This document shows positions 47,151 through 57,299 of a DNA stretch of 64,000 nucleotides, piece by piece (position 1 is the stretch's first letter; the number at the start of each line of letters is the position of its first letter). The position numbers were made by a program, and so were the translations under genes. Under the pieces are notes generated by a model that ran no database searches, was not told where the DNA came from, and saw only the letters and a program-made list of their open reading frames with translations. The DNA is from Anaerolineae bacterium (GTDB lineage: Bacteria > Chloroflexota > Anaerolineae > Aggregatilineales > Phototrophicaceae), in assembly GCA_013360465.1 (NCBI GenBank), contig JABWBO010000005.1:62001-126000 (forward strand), read 5' to 3'.

Positions 47151-49865
47151 ATGTACGTTCAAGTCGTCGTCAATACCCCTGTCGATGCTGTCTTCGATTA
47201 TCACCTGCCGCCGGAGCTTGATGGGCAGATCGAGCCAGGGCATCTGGTGCAGGTGGATTTTCGCACGGCGATGGAACCCGCCATCGTCGTCGGCGTCAGC
47301 GAGACGACCTCGGTCGCCAGGACCAAACCGGTGATCGCCCGGCTTGATCCCGCGCCGGTGGTCACGCCGCTGCAAATCGAAATCTCCCGCTGGCTGGCGT
47401 CATCGTCGCTGTCGCCGCTCAGCGCCTGCCTGTGGCTGTGGTTGCCGCCGGGGCTGACCGGTCACAGCGAGGTGGTGGCGTCGCTGGAACCGGAATATGA
47501 CGCCGCTGCCATCAAAACCCCCGAAGAGCGCGAACTGGTGGCGCTGCTGCAAAAACGAGGCGCGCTGCGGGCGCGTCAGCTCAATCTGGCGCTTTCTGGC
47601 AAGAACTGGCGCGCCGCCGCCGACTCGCTGGCGAAAGCGGGCGTCATTCGCAAAGAATCGACGCTCTCCCCGCCGCGCGTGCGCCCGCGCGTCGTGCAAA
47701 CCGCTGCCCTGGCGGTGCATCCCAGGAATATCGCCCGCGAAGTGCGCGCCCTGGAGCGTCCTTCGCTGATGGCGAACCTTCTCGAACTGGTCTCCGACGT
47801 GCCGGACATCGAGGATCGGACCGCGCTGCGCCTTTCCGGGGCGAATGACGCCCACCTGCAAAAGCTGCTCGACCAGAACCTGGTGAAACGCAGCCGCACC
47901 GGCAAGCTGAACACGGCGGTGGAGGTCACGGCGGTCCTGGCGGCGCTGCACCAGATGCGCAAACTGGAGAAGCCGCTGCGCATCCTCAACATCCTGGCGC
48001 GCGAGAATCAGACGGTCGAGGTCAGCTGGATCTATGCCCAGGCGGATGCCGCGCTTGCCGACCTCAAGAAGCTGGAAGAGGCGGGGCTGATTTACCTGGG
48101 CGAGCGCGACTCCTGGCGCGACTCGCTGGCGGGCAAGACTTTCGCCGCCGCCATCCCGCCGATGCTGACGCCGGAGCAGGAGGATGCCTGGCGCGACATC
48201 CGGGCTGCGCTGTCTGACAGTGCAGCCGACGGAAAATATGCCGGGTTTCTGCTGCACGGCGTCACCGGAAGCGGCAAGACTGAGATCTACCTGCGCGCCA
48301 TCGAAGCTGCCATCGCAGCCGGACGGTCGGCGATCCTGCTGGTCCCGGAGATCGCCCTGACGCCGCAGACCGCCCGTCGTGTGGCGGCGCGCTTTCCGGG
48401 GCAGACCGCCATCATCCACAGCGCCATCAGCGACGGCGAGCGTTACGACACCTGGCGGCGCGCCCGCGAGGGACTGGTGCGGGTGATCGTCGGGGCGCGG
48501 TCGGCGCTGTTCGCCCCGCTGATCGATCTGGGTCTGGTGATCCTGGACGAAGAGCACGACAGCAGCTACAAGCAGTCGCCGCCGTTCACCGCCCCGCACT
48601 ATCACGCCCGCGATGTGGCGGAACATCTGATGCGTGCGCGCGGCGGTGTGCTGCTGCTGGGCAGCGCCACGCCGGCGGTGGAGACAATGTTCCGGGCGAC
48701 GCGGGGCGACTTTCGTCTGCTGGAACTGCCGCGCCGCATCATGGGACACCGAGCGCATATTCAGGAACTGAGCGAGCAGGCGGGCGTTCTGCCGCGCTAC
48801 CGCCCGGAAGATCACACCGACGAAGGGCTGATGATCGACCTGCCGCCCGTCGAGACCGTCGATATGCGCGTCGAACTCAAGGTGGGCAACACCGGCATCT
48901 TCAGCCGGGCGCTGCAGGCGGCGCTGAAAGACGTACTGGCGAATAAGGAACAGGCGATCTTGTTCCTGAACCGGCGCGGTCAGGCGACCTACGTCTTCTG
49001 CCGAGACTGCGGCTATGTCGCGGCATGTCCGCACTGCGAGACGCCGCTGACCTTTCACCGTGTTGACGAGGCGCTGCGCTGTCACCGCTGCGGATTCACC
49101 GTCCCACAGCCGGAAACCTGCCCGAAGTGCGGTTCGAGTCGCATCCGCTATTTCGGTGCGGGGACGCAGCAGGTCGAAAGCGCGCTGGTCAAGCTGTTTC
49201 CACAGGCGCGCGTCGCCCGCTGGGATGCCGACACCGCCACGTCGCATGACGAACACGAGGCGATCTGGATGCGCTTCGTGCAGCGGCGGGTCGATGTCAT
49301 GATCGGTACGCAGATGATCGCCAAAGGGCTGGACCTGCCGCTGGTGACGCTGGTCGGCATCGTCAGCGCCGACATCGGTCTGGCGCTGCCCGACTTCCGC
49401 GCCGGCGAGCGCACCTTTCAGCTGCTGACGCAGGTCGCCGGGCGGGCGGGACGCGGGCTGCTGGGCGGGCGGGTGATCCTGCAAACCTACCAGCCGGGGC
49501 ATGACGCCATCGCTGCCGCCGCCCGCCATGATTATGCCGCTTTTTACGCGCATGAAATCGCCGCCCGGCGCGACCTAGGGTATCCGCCGTTTCGCCGGCT
49601 GGTGCGCATCCTCTTCCGCTTTTCCAGCGAGTCGACGGCGCGCGCCGAAGCTGAGCAGGCGGCGATGCGGCTGCGCATCCGCCTGGCGCAGAAAGACCTG
49701 ACGGGAACCGAGCTGATTGGACCCGCGCCCTGCTTCTTCACGCGCGAGAACACCCTCTACCGCTGGCATCTCCTGCTGCGCGGACCGGACCCGGTCAAGG
49801 CGCTCGAAGGCATTCAGCCGCGCAAGGGCTGGTACATCGACATCGACCCACTGGAGGTGCTTTAG
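47151..49865 (+). CDS. priA: Primosomal protein N' (replication restart helicase PriA)
   Basis: 'FLLHGVTGSGKTEIYLRAIEAAI', 'VILDEEHDSSYKQ', zinc-binding 'CPHCETPLTFHRVDEALRCHRCGFTVPQPETCPKCGS', 'GTQMIAKGLDLPLVTLVGI'. Confidence 0.95.
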   Translation: MYVQVVVNTPVDAVFDYHLPPELDGQIEPGHLVQVDFRTAMEPAIVVGVSETTSVARTKPVIARLDPAPVVTPLQIEISRWLASSSLSPLSACLWLWLPPGLTGHSEVVASLEPEYDAAAIKTPEERELVALLQKRGALRARQLNLALSGKNWRAAADSLAKAGVIRKESTLSPPRVRPRVVQTAALAVHPRNIAREVRALERPSLMANLLELVSDVPDIEDRTALRLSGANDAHLQKLLDQNLVKRSRTGKLNTAVEVTAVLAALHQMRKLEKPLRILNILARENQTVEVSWIYAQADAALADLKKLEEAGLIYLGERDSWRDSLAGKTFAAAIPPMLTPEQEDAWRDIRAALSDSAADGKYAGFLLHGVTGSGKTEIYLRAIEAAIAAGRSAILLVPEIALTPQTARRVAARFPGQTAIIHSAISDGERYDTWRRAREGLVRVIVGARSALFAPLIDLGLVILDEEHDSSYKQSPPFTAPHYHARDVAEHLMRARGGVLLLGSATPAVETMFRATRGDFRLLELPRRIMGHRAHIQELSEQAGVLPRYRPEDHTDEGLMIDLPPVETVDMRVELKVGNTGIFSRALQAALKDVLANKEQAILFLNRRGQATYVFCRDCGYVAACPHCETPLTFHRVDEALRCHRCGFTVPQPETCPKCGSSRIRYFGAGTQQVESALVKLFPQARVARWDADTATSHDEHEAIWMRFVQRRVDVMIGTQMIAKGLDLPLVTLVGIVSADIGLALPDFRAGERTFQLLTQVAGRAGRGLLGGRVILQTYQPGHDAIAAAARHDYAAFYAHEIAARRDLGYPPFRRLVRILFRFSSESTARAEAEQAAMRLRIRLAQKDLTGTELIGPAPCFFTRENTLYRWHLLLRGPDPVKALEGIQPRKGWYIDIDPLEVL

Positions 49866-49867
49866 GC

Positions 49868-50016
49868 GCTGTTATGAACTTCTGCGGTAGGAGTTCCCCT
49901 CACCCCTGTATCCCCTCTCCCACGCGCGCGGGGCGAGGGGACCTGACTCCCCCTTCTCCCCGTTTTTGTGGGAGAAGGGGGACGGGGGGTTGAGGGGAGA
50001 AAAGTTCGTAACAGGC
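49868..50016. mobile_element. MITE-like ~149-bp element with TIRs and flanking 7-bp direct repeat
   Basis: Left end GCTGTTATGAACTT (49868-49881), right end AAGTTCGTAACAGGC (50002-50016); flanks TTTAGGC at 49861-49867 and 50017-50023; internal 12-bp hairpin CCCCCTTCTCCC/GGGAGAAGGGGG. Confidence 0.55.
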
Positions 50017-50027
50017 TTTAGGCGGCG

Positions 50028-51077
50028 CTAGACCCGAATCACCGCGCCGCAGTAGTCGCAGGCGATCTGCCGTTGATTTGCCACGAGCTGCGGCAGTGTC
50101 CCCCCGCAGGAGGGACAGGCGGTCGGCGCGCTGCGCAGCGATTCCAGCACTTCCGGGTCGGGCTGGATGGCGCGTTCGTCGTTCACATCGCCTTGGGTCA
50201 TGCGCTCGATCTGCGCCGCCCAGAATTTGCACTGCACCCCGCCCTTGACCTCGACCGTCGTTTGTCCTAACGGTGCGCCAGACTTGAATGTGAAGTGCAG
50301 CAGGTCTTTGCCGCCGAACAGCCCTTTGTTTTCCGCCGTTACGCTCTCGATCTGGTGGAGCGGAATCTCCCATTCCAGTTCCTGCGTCTTCTTGCCGCCG
50401 AACAAGCCGAGCTTCTTGCCGGTGGTCTCTTTTTGCTCAAAGACGAGCCGCTGATCGGTCAGATAGAGGATGCCGTCCGGATCGTCCTTGTCCCTGCCGG
50501 AAGCCTGCCATTCCGCTTTGGCGGCGAGGAACACCCCTTCTTCCGCCAGAAAAGGGAAAGCCGCTTCGTCGCGCTGGTCGAGTATCCAGGTGATGTTCGA
50601 AAGCTGCGCCAGCGTCTGGCTGACATCGCTGCTCAGCCTGCTGTAAGACGTCCTGACTCGGCTTTGAGCGTCGCTCAGCACATTCTTGACCAGCCGCACT
50701 TCGTTTTCCAGATCGGGCAAATCCCGTTCCAGCGCGCCGACCTTGGCGCTCTGCATTTCAACGCGGTCTACCGCCTTGCGTAGTCGCTCCATCTCGCTGC
50801 GCAGCCTCGAAGCTTCGCCTTCCAGCGATTGTCCTGCTTCTCGCCGCGCCGTCTCCCAGTGCTGCGCCAGTACGCCGGCTTTCTGTTCCAGATAGCTGGC
50901 AAAGACATAGCCTCGGCTGCGCACCCGCTCGATCTCTCCCGGCAGCGAGATGATCTTGCGGCTCAGTTCGGCGATCTCCTCGGCGAGGGTGTGCAGCGTC
51001 GAGTCACGGTAGATGTTCTCGAAATCGAGGCGCAGCGCGGCGAATCGAGCAGCGAAGGGGTTCTGTGTATCACTCAT
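50028..51077 (-). CDS. Coiled-coil + GRAM/PH-like domain + zinc-ribbon protein
   Basis: 'LYLTDQRLVFEQKETTGKKLGLFGGKKTQELEWEIPLHQIESVTAENKGLFGGKDLLHF' and 'CPSCGGTLPQLVANQRQIACDYCGAVI'. Confidence 0.65.
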   Translation of the reverse strand: MSDTQNPFAARFAALRLDFENIYRDSTLHTLAEEIAELSRKIISLPGEIERVRSRGYVFASYLEQKAGVLAQHWETARREAGQSLEGEASRLRSEMERLRKAVDRVEMQSAKVGALERDLPDLENEVRLVKNVLSDAQSRVRTSYSRLSSDVSQTLAQLSNITWILDQRDEAAFPFLAEEGVFLAAKAEWQASGRDKDDPDGILYLTDQRLVFEQKETTGKKLGLFGGKKTQELEWEIPLHQIESVTAENKGLFGGKDLLHFTFKSGAPLGQTTVEVKGGVQCKFWAAQIERMTQGDVNDERAIQPDPEVLESLRSAPTACPSCGGTLPQLVANQRQIACDYCGAVIRV

Positions 51078-51205
51078 GGCAGGCTCTCCTTGATGAAAGC
51101 GCGTCGTTTAGTTCGACACATGGGCGAATGTTGCCAGAATCGCGCCTGCTCCGCTAGTGTCGTCGGCTGTCCAAGTCGATCCAAACTGGTCTGCATTGGT
51201 CTGCT

Positions 51206-52477
51206 GTGCGCGATGTAGACTGGACGCCATCAACACATTGGGATTGGGCTGGACCCCTCGTGAAACGCCATCTTGTCCCCATCTTCATCATCGTTCTGGT
51301 CAACTTCGTCGGCTCAAACATGGTGCTGCCCACGCTGCCGCTGTATGCGCAGCGCCACTTCGACTCTTCCCCAGAGAATATCACGGCGATGCTGGGCAGC
51401 TATTTCATCGCGCTGTTCATCGCCGCGCCGGTCATCGGTCGCCTGTCGGATCGCTATGGTAGGCTGCCGGTGCTGATCGTCAGCCAGATGGGGACGGTGA
51501 TCGGCTTCCTGATCCTGGCGAACGCCACCGCCATGTGGCAGCTTTTTCTCGCCCGCGTCCTCGATGGGATCACCGGGGGCAATATCATCGTGGCGCAGGC
51601 GTACATCACCGACATCAGCCCACGCGAGGAGCGAACGCGCTCACTCGGCGTCGTCTGGATGGCGTTCGGAATGGGGTCGATCATGGGTCCGGCGGTCGGC
51701 GGCTACCTCAGCGCGCTGGCGGATGACCGCGCCCCGTTCTGGATCGGTGCATTGGTCGCCACGCTGACCGTCGTCCTCACCCGGTTAGCGCTGCGCGAGA
51801 CGCTGACCCCGGAGCGCCGTGCCGAACGAATGGCGGCGCTCAGCCGCTCCGGCACACTCACCCTGCGCGACGCGCTCAGACAGGCGTCGCTGCTGCTGAT
51901 CCTGGTGACCGCCTATAGCGTACAGTTCAGCATGGCGCTGCTGACCTCAACCTTTGCGCTCTTCGGCGCTGCGGTGATTTTTTCCGGGCAGCCGCCCGCA
52001 GTGCAGAGCGTCGGCGTCGGCACGCTGCTGATGATGATCGGCGTCGGTCAGCTCCTCACGCAGCTGTTGTGGATCAAGCCGCTGATTGAGCGCTATGGCG
52101 AGCGCCGCCTGATCCTGGTTGGGACGCTGCTGCGCGCCTTCTCGCTCCTGCTGGTCGCCGCTAGCGCCTTCCCGGTGGTCGCCGGTCTGTCCCTGCTCCT
52201 GTTCGCCTCGGCGTCGGGTATCATGATGCCTTCGCTGCAATCCCTGGCGACGGTTAGCGTGAGTGAGGAACGCAGCGGGGCGGTACTCGGCTACTATCAA
52301 TCGGCGACCAGTCTGGGGATCATCAGCGGGACGCTGCTCGGCGGCGTACTCTTTGCCGCCGCGCCGCAGCTGCCGTTCCTGGTGGGGGCGGCTATCCTGA
52401 TCATCGTCGCCCTGCCGGCGGTGCTGCGCTTGCAGCGCATACCCGTCTTTTCACCGGAACTCGTGCCGACTGCCTGA
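51206..52477 (+). CDS. Major facilitator superfamily transporter
   Basis: 12-TM-like hydrophobic pattern; 'GRLSDRYGRLPVLIVSQMGTVIGFLILANATAMWQLFLARVLDGITGGNI'. Confidence 0.9.
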   Translation: MRDVDWTPSTHWDWAGPLVKRHLVPIFIIVLVNFVGSNMVLPTLPLYAQRHFDSSPENITAMLGSYFIALFIAAPVIGRLSDRYGRLPVLIVSQMGTVIGFLILANATAMWQLFLARVLDGITGGNIIVAQAYITDISPREERTRSLGVVWMAFGMGSIMGPAVGGYLSALADDRAPFWIGALVATLTVVLTRLALRETLTPERRAERMAALSRSGTLTLRDALRQASLLLILVTAYSVQFSMALLTSTFALFGAAVIFSGQPPAVQSVGVGTLLMMIGVGQLLTQLLWIKPLIERYGERRLILVGTLLRAFSLLLVAASAFPVVAGLSLLLFASASGIMMPSLQSLATVSVSEERSGAVLGYYQSATSLGIISGTLLGGVLFAAAPQLPFLVGAAILIIVALPAVLRLQRIPVFSPELVPTA

Positions 52478-52639
52478 ACGCTGCTGCGCCCGGCGGCGTA
52501 CCCTGTACAAAAGTACCGATATCCCCGCCGCGCAATAGGGTGATCAGACGGCTTGACACCCTGACGAAACTCATATACTTTTTATTTTAGTTAGAGTACT
52601 GTTATCCAATGCCTGCATTATCGTGATGAAGGTAGGAGC

Positions 52640-53164
52640 GTGAAGCAATACGCGAACGGTTACATCGGGAACCGTGTCCTCAAGCTCAACGTTGGTTTCC
52701 TGCTCGCCGATGGTCCCGGACATTCACACGAAACGAGCTTCGATGTCCCTGCGATTCGTGTCGCCGAGGATGTCGATCTCGCCTATTTGCGGGGACCGCT
52801 GCGGCTGAGCCGGACCAAAGAGGGCATTCTGGTTCAGGGACAGCTCCATGTGGGCATTGAAGAGGAATGTTATCGCTGCCTCGATGCGACCCTGGTCGAT
52901 CACGTGATCGCTGTCGAGGAGCTGTATCAGTATCCCCGGTCAGTAGATGCTGAATATGGCATCGATGAAGACGCCGTCGTTGACCTCGCCCCCCTCATCC
53001 GCGCCGAAGCGATCATTGCCGACTCGCATGGCGTGCTGTGCCGTCCAGATTGCAAGGGGTTGTGCCCGAACTGTGGGACCAACTGGAATCACGGCGTCTG
53101 TACCTGCGCCGATGATGAAATCGATCCCCGTTTTGCCAAGCTGAAAGAACTGCTTGAGCGGTAA
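52640..53164 (+). CDS. DUF177 / YceD-family protein
   Basis: 'LHVGIEEECYRCLDATLVDHVIAVEELY…LCRPDCKGLCPNCGTNWNHGVCTCADDEIDPRFAKLKELL'; GTG start. Confidence 0.88.
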   Translation: MKQYANGYIGNRVLKLNVGFLLADGPGHSHETSFDVPAIRVAEDVDLAYLRGPLRLSRTKEGILVQGQLHVGIEEECYRCLDATLVDHVIAVEELYQYPRSVDAEYGIDEDAVVDLAPLIRAEAIIADSHGVLCRPDCKGLCPNCGTNWNHGVCTCADDEIDPRFAKLKELLER

Positions 53165-53178
53165 GGCGGATTTGTAGG

Positions 53179-53210
53179 GTGAAGGCGCTCATCCGCCTTC
53201 ACTCTTTTCT
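53179..53210 (+). terminator. Rho-independent terminator after DUF177 gene
   Basis: GTGAAGGCG (53179-53187) / CGCCTTCAC (53194-53202) followed by TCTTTTCT. Confidence 0.78.
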
Positions 53211-53228
53211 TACTAGTACTGGTTTAGA

Positions 53229-53234
53229 TATAAT
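53229..53234 (+). promoter_or_regulatory. Candidate -10 box TATAAT upstream of sigma factor gene
   Basis: 'ttagaTATAATgcag'; -35 unclear. Confidence 0.4.
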
Positions 53235-53267
53235 GCAGCTATTCAGGGGACTGGGCGGGGGGATACC

Positions 53268-54386
53268 TTGAAAGACTTCGATCAGGAATACGATCCTTCG
53301 TTCTCTTTCGACGATGACCGCTTCGCAGACGAGGATTTTGAGCTAGAAGAGATCGGTGACGACGCGCTGTCGCTTCTTGAAGGCGAAGGTAATGAAGAGA
53401 TCGCCTGGGAGGTGCTGGACGACTCGGACGTCCTCGACTTAGACGAGGAGTGGGCGGATGACGAGCTGCTGGCGGAAGAGCTGGCATCCAGCGACACCGT
53501 CGGGCTGTATCTGAAAGAAATGGCGCGCGTGCCGCTGTTGAGCAATGAAGAGGAAATCAATCTCTCTCAACGCATCGAAGCCGGACGCGATGCCAAGCGT
53601 AAGCTGCGCGCCCAGCCCGATCGCGCCCACGCCGAGGGGCTGCACCGCATCGTCGCTGACGGCGATGATGCCCGCGAACACCTGATCAAAGCCAACACCC
53701 GGCTGGTAGTGTCGATTGCCAAGCGCTACCTTTCGCGCGGTGTGCCCTTCCTCGATCTCATTCAAGAGGGCAACCTGGGGCTGATGAAGGCGGTGGAGAA
53801 GTTCGATTACCGCCGGGGCTTTCGCTTCAGCACCTATGCCACCTGGTGGATTCGCCAGACCGTCACCCGCGCTATCGCTGACCAGGGGCGAACCATCCGC
53901 GTCCCCGTCCATATGAGTGACCGTATCCGCCAGCTGTACCGGGTCGGGCGTCAGCTTGAGCAGCAAAACGGACGCAAGCCGACGCTGGACGAACTGGCGG
54001 AGGCGCTGCAGATCGATGTGCGCAAGGTGCGCTGGATGATGCGCGTTTCCTGGCAGCCGCTCAGCCTGGAACGTCCTGTCGGCGACGATGACGAAAGCGA
54101 GTTCGGGCATTTCATCGAAAACGATGCCGCGCCCAACCCGTCGCAGTCCGCTTTTCAGGTCATCCTGCGCGAAAAGATCGACGCCCTGCTCAATACGCTG
54201 ACGCCGCGTGAAGCGCGCATCTTGCAGCTGCGCTTCGGGCTGCTGAACGGCGAAAGCCACACCCTGGAAGAGGTCGGGCAGAAGTTCGGGCTGACCCGCG
54301 AGCGCATTCGCCAGATCGAAGGGCGGGCGCTGCGCCGGCTGCGACACCCACGCCGCAGCCGACATCTGCGTGATTATCTGACCTGA
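53268..54386 (+). CDS. rpoD: RNA polymerase sigma-70 family factor (RpoD/SigA-like)
   Basis: '[79 protein letters not shown]'; '[28 protein letters not shown]'. Confidence 0.92.
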   Translation: MKDFDQEYDPSFSFDDDRFADEDFELEEIGDDALSLLEGEGNEEIAWEVLDDSDVLDLDEEWADDELLAEELASSDTVGLYLKEMARVPLLSNEEEINLSQRIEAGRDAKRKLRAQPDRAHAEGLHRIVADGDDAREHLIKANTRLVVSIAKRYLSRGVPFLDLIQEGNLGLMKAVEKFDYRRGFRFSTYATWWIRQTVTRAIADQGRTIRVPVHMSDRIRQLYRVGRQLEQQNGRKPTLDELAEALQIDVRKVRWMMRVSWQPLSLERPVGDDDESEFGHFIENDAAPNPSQSAFQVILREKIDALLNTLTPREARILQLRFGLLNGESHTLEEVGQKFGLTRERIRQIEGRALRRLRHPRRSRHLRDYLT

Positions 54387-54408
54387 GGGCGAAGACCCGC
54401 CGGCTTTA

Positions 54409-55677
54409 CTACGTCTCCACGACAGGCGGCTGCGTAGTTGCAGACAACTGCGCGTTTCGCACAGGCGATCGCGTCAGCCACAGCGCCATCACAAATGTCC
54501 CGGTCATGGCGACGAGCAGGGTGAACTGCGCGCCGACCCCCGCGGCGATCATCCCTGCGATGAGCGCCCCGGCGGGCATCACCAGATGCGCCAGAAACTC
54601 AAAACTGGCGTGCGTGCGCCCCAGCAAGCGCCCCGGAATGACCCTCTGCCGGAAGCTCATCTCGCTGATCCAGAAGATCATCAGCGCACCGTCCCCGCCG
54701 ATCTGCGCTGCCAGCAGCAGGATGGGCGACCACTCGCGCGGGACAGCGCCCGCCAACGGGATGGCGAAATTGAGGATCGCACCAACCAGCAGCCCGCCGA
54801 TCATGGCGCGTCCGATTCCGAAGCGCCGGACGAGTCGTTCGACCAGGGCAGCGCCGATCAGCGCGCCGACGCCCCCACCGGCGATCAGCAAGCCCAGGAC
54901 TGCCGGGCTGATGCCCAGTTCACGCACGACGTAGAAATCGTAGAGCGCGCCGAAGAAGCTGCCAAAGAAGGTATTGACGGCGACTCCGGCTGCCAGCGCC
55001 TTCAGGATGGGTTGACCCCAGATCAACTGAAAACCTTCAGCGATTTCGCGGCGGATCGGCGCCCCGGCAGCATCTGCCGCCGGCGGCGGGACGTGCTTGC
55101 GGATTGCCGCCTTGCTGCCCGCGCCGACCAGGAAGGTGAACGAGTCGACGATGACCGCCAGCGGCGCGCCGATTGCCTGGACCAGCAGCCCGGTGACCGC
55201 CGGACCGCCGATCTCCGCCAGTGAGTCCGTTACGGCGAGCTTGCTGTTGCCCTCCATCAGTTGATCTGCTCCGATCAGCTGTGGCAGGTAGGCGCGATAC
55301 GCCGCATCGAAGACGACGCCCATTACGCTCAGCGCTGCCAGGATCGCCGCCAGCGCTTCGAAGCGCAGTCCACCGGTGAACGCCGCCAGGGGGATGAACA
55401 GCAGCAGGACGAAGCGCGTCAGATCGAGGGCGATCATCAGCGGGCGACGCGGCAGGCGGTCCACCCACGCCCCGGCGATCAGCCCGAAGAGCAGCACCGG
55501 CAGGGATGCCGCCGCCATCAGCCAGCCCATCTGAATGGGCGACGCGCCCAGGTTGATGACGGCGATCAGAGGAATGCCGCCGCGCGAGATGCGCGATCCG
55601 AATTCAGAGATCGTCTGTCCGAACCACAATTTGAGGAAATCCGGGTGGCGAAGCAGCCCGGATCGCGAAAATTTCAT
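54409..55677 (-). CDS. Major facilitator superfamily transporter
   Basis: 'FLKLWFGQTISEFGSRISRGGIPLIAVINLGASPIQMGWLMAAASLPVLLFGLIAGAWVDRLPRRP'. Confidence 0.9.
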   Translation of the reverse strand: MKFSRSGLLRHPDFLKLWFGQTISEFGSRISRGGIPLIAVINLGASPIQMGWLMAAASLPVLLFGLIAGAWVDRLPRRPLMIALDLTRFVLLLFIPLAAFTGGLRFEALAAILAALSVMGVVFDAAYRAYLPQLIGADQLMEGNSKLAVTDSLAEIGGPAVTGLLVQAIGAPLAVIVDSFTFLVGAGSKAAIRKHVPPPAADAAGAPIRREIAEGFQLIWGQPILKALAAGVAVNTFFGSFFGALYDFYVVRELGISPAVLGLLIAGGGVGALIGAALVERLVRRFGIGRAMIGGLLVGAILNFAIPLAGAVPREWSPILLLAAQIGGDGALMIFWISEMSFRQRVIPGRLLGRTHASFEFLAHLVMPAGALIAGMIAAGVGAQFTLLVAMTGTFVMALWLTRSPVRNAQLSATTQPPVVET

Positions 55678-55763
55678 GAGGATTGGTCTCCATGAGCAGG
55701 TGGAGAATGCCCTCGACGACGTGTAGTATAGGACAGGTTTTCAACCTGAGATAGGGAGTCACT

Positions 55764-56396
55764 ATGACCGCACCCAACTGGCTGAACTGGGCGCAGCGCC
55801 TGGAGTCGATAGCGCAGACCGGTCTGCACTACGAGCCGCAGCCCTTCGACCGCGACCGCTACGAGATGGTCCGGCAGATTGCTGCCGAGATGCTGGCGGC
55901 GGCGGATGCTGGAAGCGTCGATATGCTGACCGCGCTCCTCGGTGAAGGGCGGGGGCACGCCACCCCCAAGATCGACGTGCGCGGCGTCATCGTTCGCGGC
56001 GACCGGATTCTGCTAGTGCAGGAAATGCTCGATCACGGTCGCTGGACGCTGCCCGGCGGCTGGGCGGATGTCGGCGAGTCTGCCGGCGAATCGGTGGCGC
56101 GGGAGATTTATGAAGAGACCGGCTACCAGGCGCGGGCGGTCAAGCTGCTGGCGCTCTTTGACCGTAACAAACACGATCACCCGCCGTACGTTTTTCATGC
56201 CTACAAGGCGTTTTTCCGATGCGAGCTGCTGAGCGACGAACGCACGCCCGACCCGCGTAATATCGAAACCGGCGATGTCGGCTGGTTCAGCGCCGATGCC
56301 CTGCCAGAACTTTCCACCGCGCGCGTGACCTATGCGCAGATCGCCCGTTTCTTTGAGCATCTGCGCCGCCCGGATCTGTCCACCGACTTCGATTGA
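55764..56396 (+). CDS. NUDIX hydrolase
   Basis: 'GGWADVGESAGESVAREIYEETGYQ' NUDIX box. Confidence 0.93.
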   Translation: MTAPNWLNWAQRLESIAQTGLHYEPQPFDRDRYEMVRQIAAEMLAAADAGSVDMLTALLGEGRGHATPKIDVRGVIVRGDRILLVQEMLDHGRWTLPGGWADVGESAGESVAREIYEETGYQARAVKLLALFDRNKHDHPPYVFHAYKAFFRCELLSDERTPDPRNIETGDVGWFSADALPELSTARVTYAQIARFFEHLRRPDLSTDFD

Positions 56397-56408
56397 ACAT
56401 CATCGACC

Positions 56409-57227
56409 ATGACTGAAGATGCATCTCGTGAGGTGAATGCTATGCAGATCGCGATTGCTGAGAGCCTGCTGGCGGCTGCATACCCAGTCGTCAGCGAGAG
56501 TCTGATCACCGTCTTTGAGCGCGCCGCCGCTTTGGGAGCCGAAGGCGTGGACATCTCCGGCGGCGATCTCGAAGTGCGCTTCGAGGACCTGGCGGCGGCG
56601 GCAGTGCGCACCGGCGTGAAGATTGGCGGGATTCACTTCGGCAGGCAGGGCGCGCTGCTCTCGCCGGATATGGACGAGCGCGAACGGGCGCTGGAGCGGC
56701 TGCGCAGCAATATCGCCTGTGCTGTCGATCTGGCGGCGGCGGGCGTGGTCGTCGTGCCGCACTACGGCGCATATACCATGCCCGATCTCACGCCCTGGAT
56801 GTCGGCGGGGGAACTGCACGCCGAGATGCTGCACATGCATCTGCGGACTCTTTCCGATTTCTGCCACGCGCTCGGCACACGTCTGTTCATCCAGACCGCG
56901 TCGGCTGTCGAAACCCGCTTCGTCAGCCGTCTGGCGCAGGCAGGTGCGATAGTGCGGCGCATCAACCACCCGGATGTGCTGGTCGGCGTCGATCTGGGTG
57001 CGCTGGCGGACGAAGGGGGCAGCTCGGAGGAGTCTCTGAAGGCGCTGGTGGGGCAGGTCGGCTACGTGGCGCTGCCTGTCGAGGCGCTGTCAAGGCTCGA
57101 TACGGACGCGACCCTGAACGCCCTGCGCGCTTCGGACTATCAGGGCTGGATCACCCTCACGGGCGCGGCGGGCGGCGATCTGCCGGCGGCGATGGAGAGT
57201 CTGCGCGCCGCCCTGGGCACAGCGTGA
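56409..57227 (+). CDS. Sugar phosphate isomerase/epimerase-like TIM barrel protein (tentative)
   Basis: 'GAEGVDISGGDLEVRFEDLAAAAVRTGVKIGGIHFGRQGALLSPD…VVVPHYGAYTMPD' resembles xylose-isomerase-like barrel; ATG may be 56442. Confidence 0.5.
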   Translation: MTEDASREVNAMQIAIAESLLAAAYPVVSESLITVFERAAALGAEGVDISGGDLEVRFEDLAAAAVRTGVKIGGIHFGRQGALLSPDMDERERALERLRSNIACAVDLAAAGVVVVPHYGAYTMPDLTPWMSAGELHAEMLHMHLRTLSDFCHALGTRLFIQTASAVETRFVSRLAQAGAIVRRINHPDVLVGVDLGALADEGGSSEESLKALVGQVGYVALPVEALSRLDTDATLNALRASDYQGWITLTGAAGGDLPAAMESLRAALGTA

Positions 57228-57299
57228 TCACGGCGGGGTGGCATTTTTCGCCGTTTTTGCGATGATAGGGACTGGTAATCGCCTGATATTTCGGATCAC

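Noticed and set aside
47400-49553. 717-aa minus-strand ORF antisense to priA
   Set aside because: Low-complexity Arg/Gln/His-rich translation with no domain; typical shadow ORF of GC-rich coding sequence
52553-52579. TTGACA…TATACT promoter upstream of the DUF177 gene
   Set aside because: Spacing is only 15 nt, so kept out of the feature list as too uncertain
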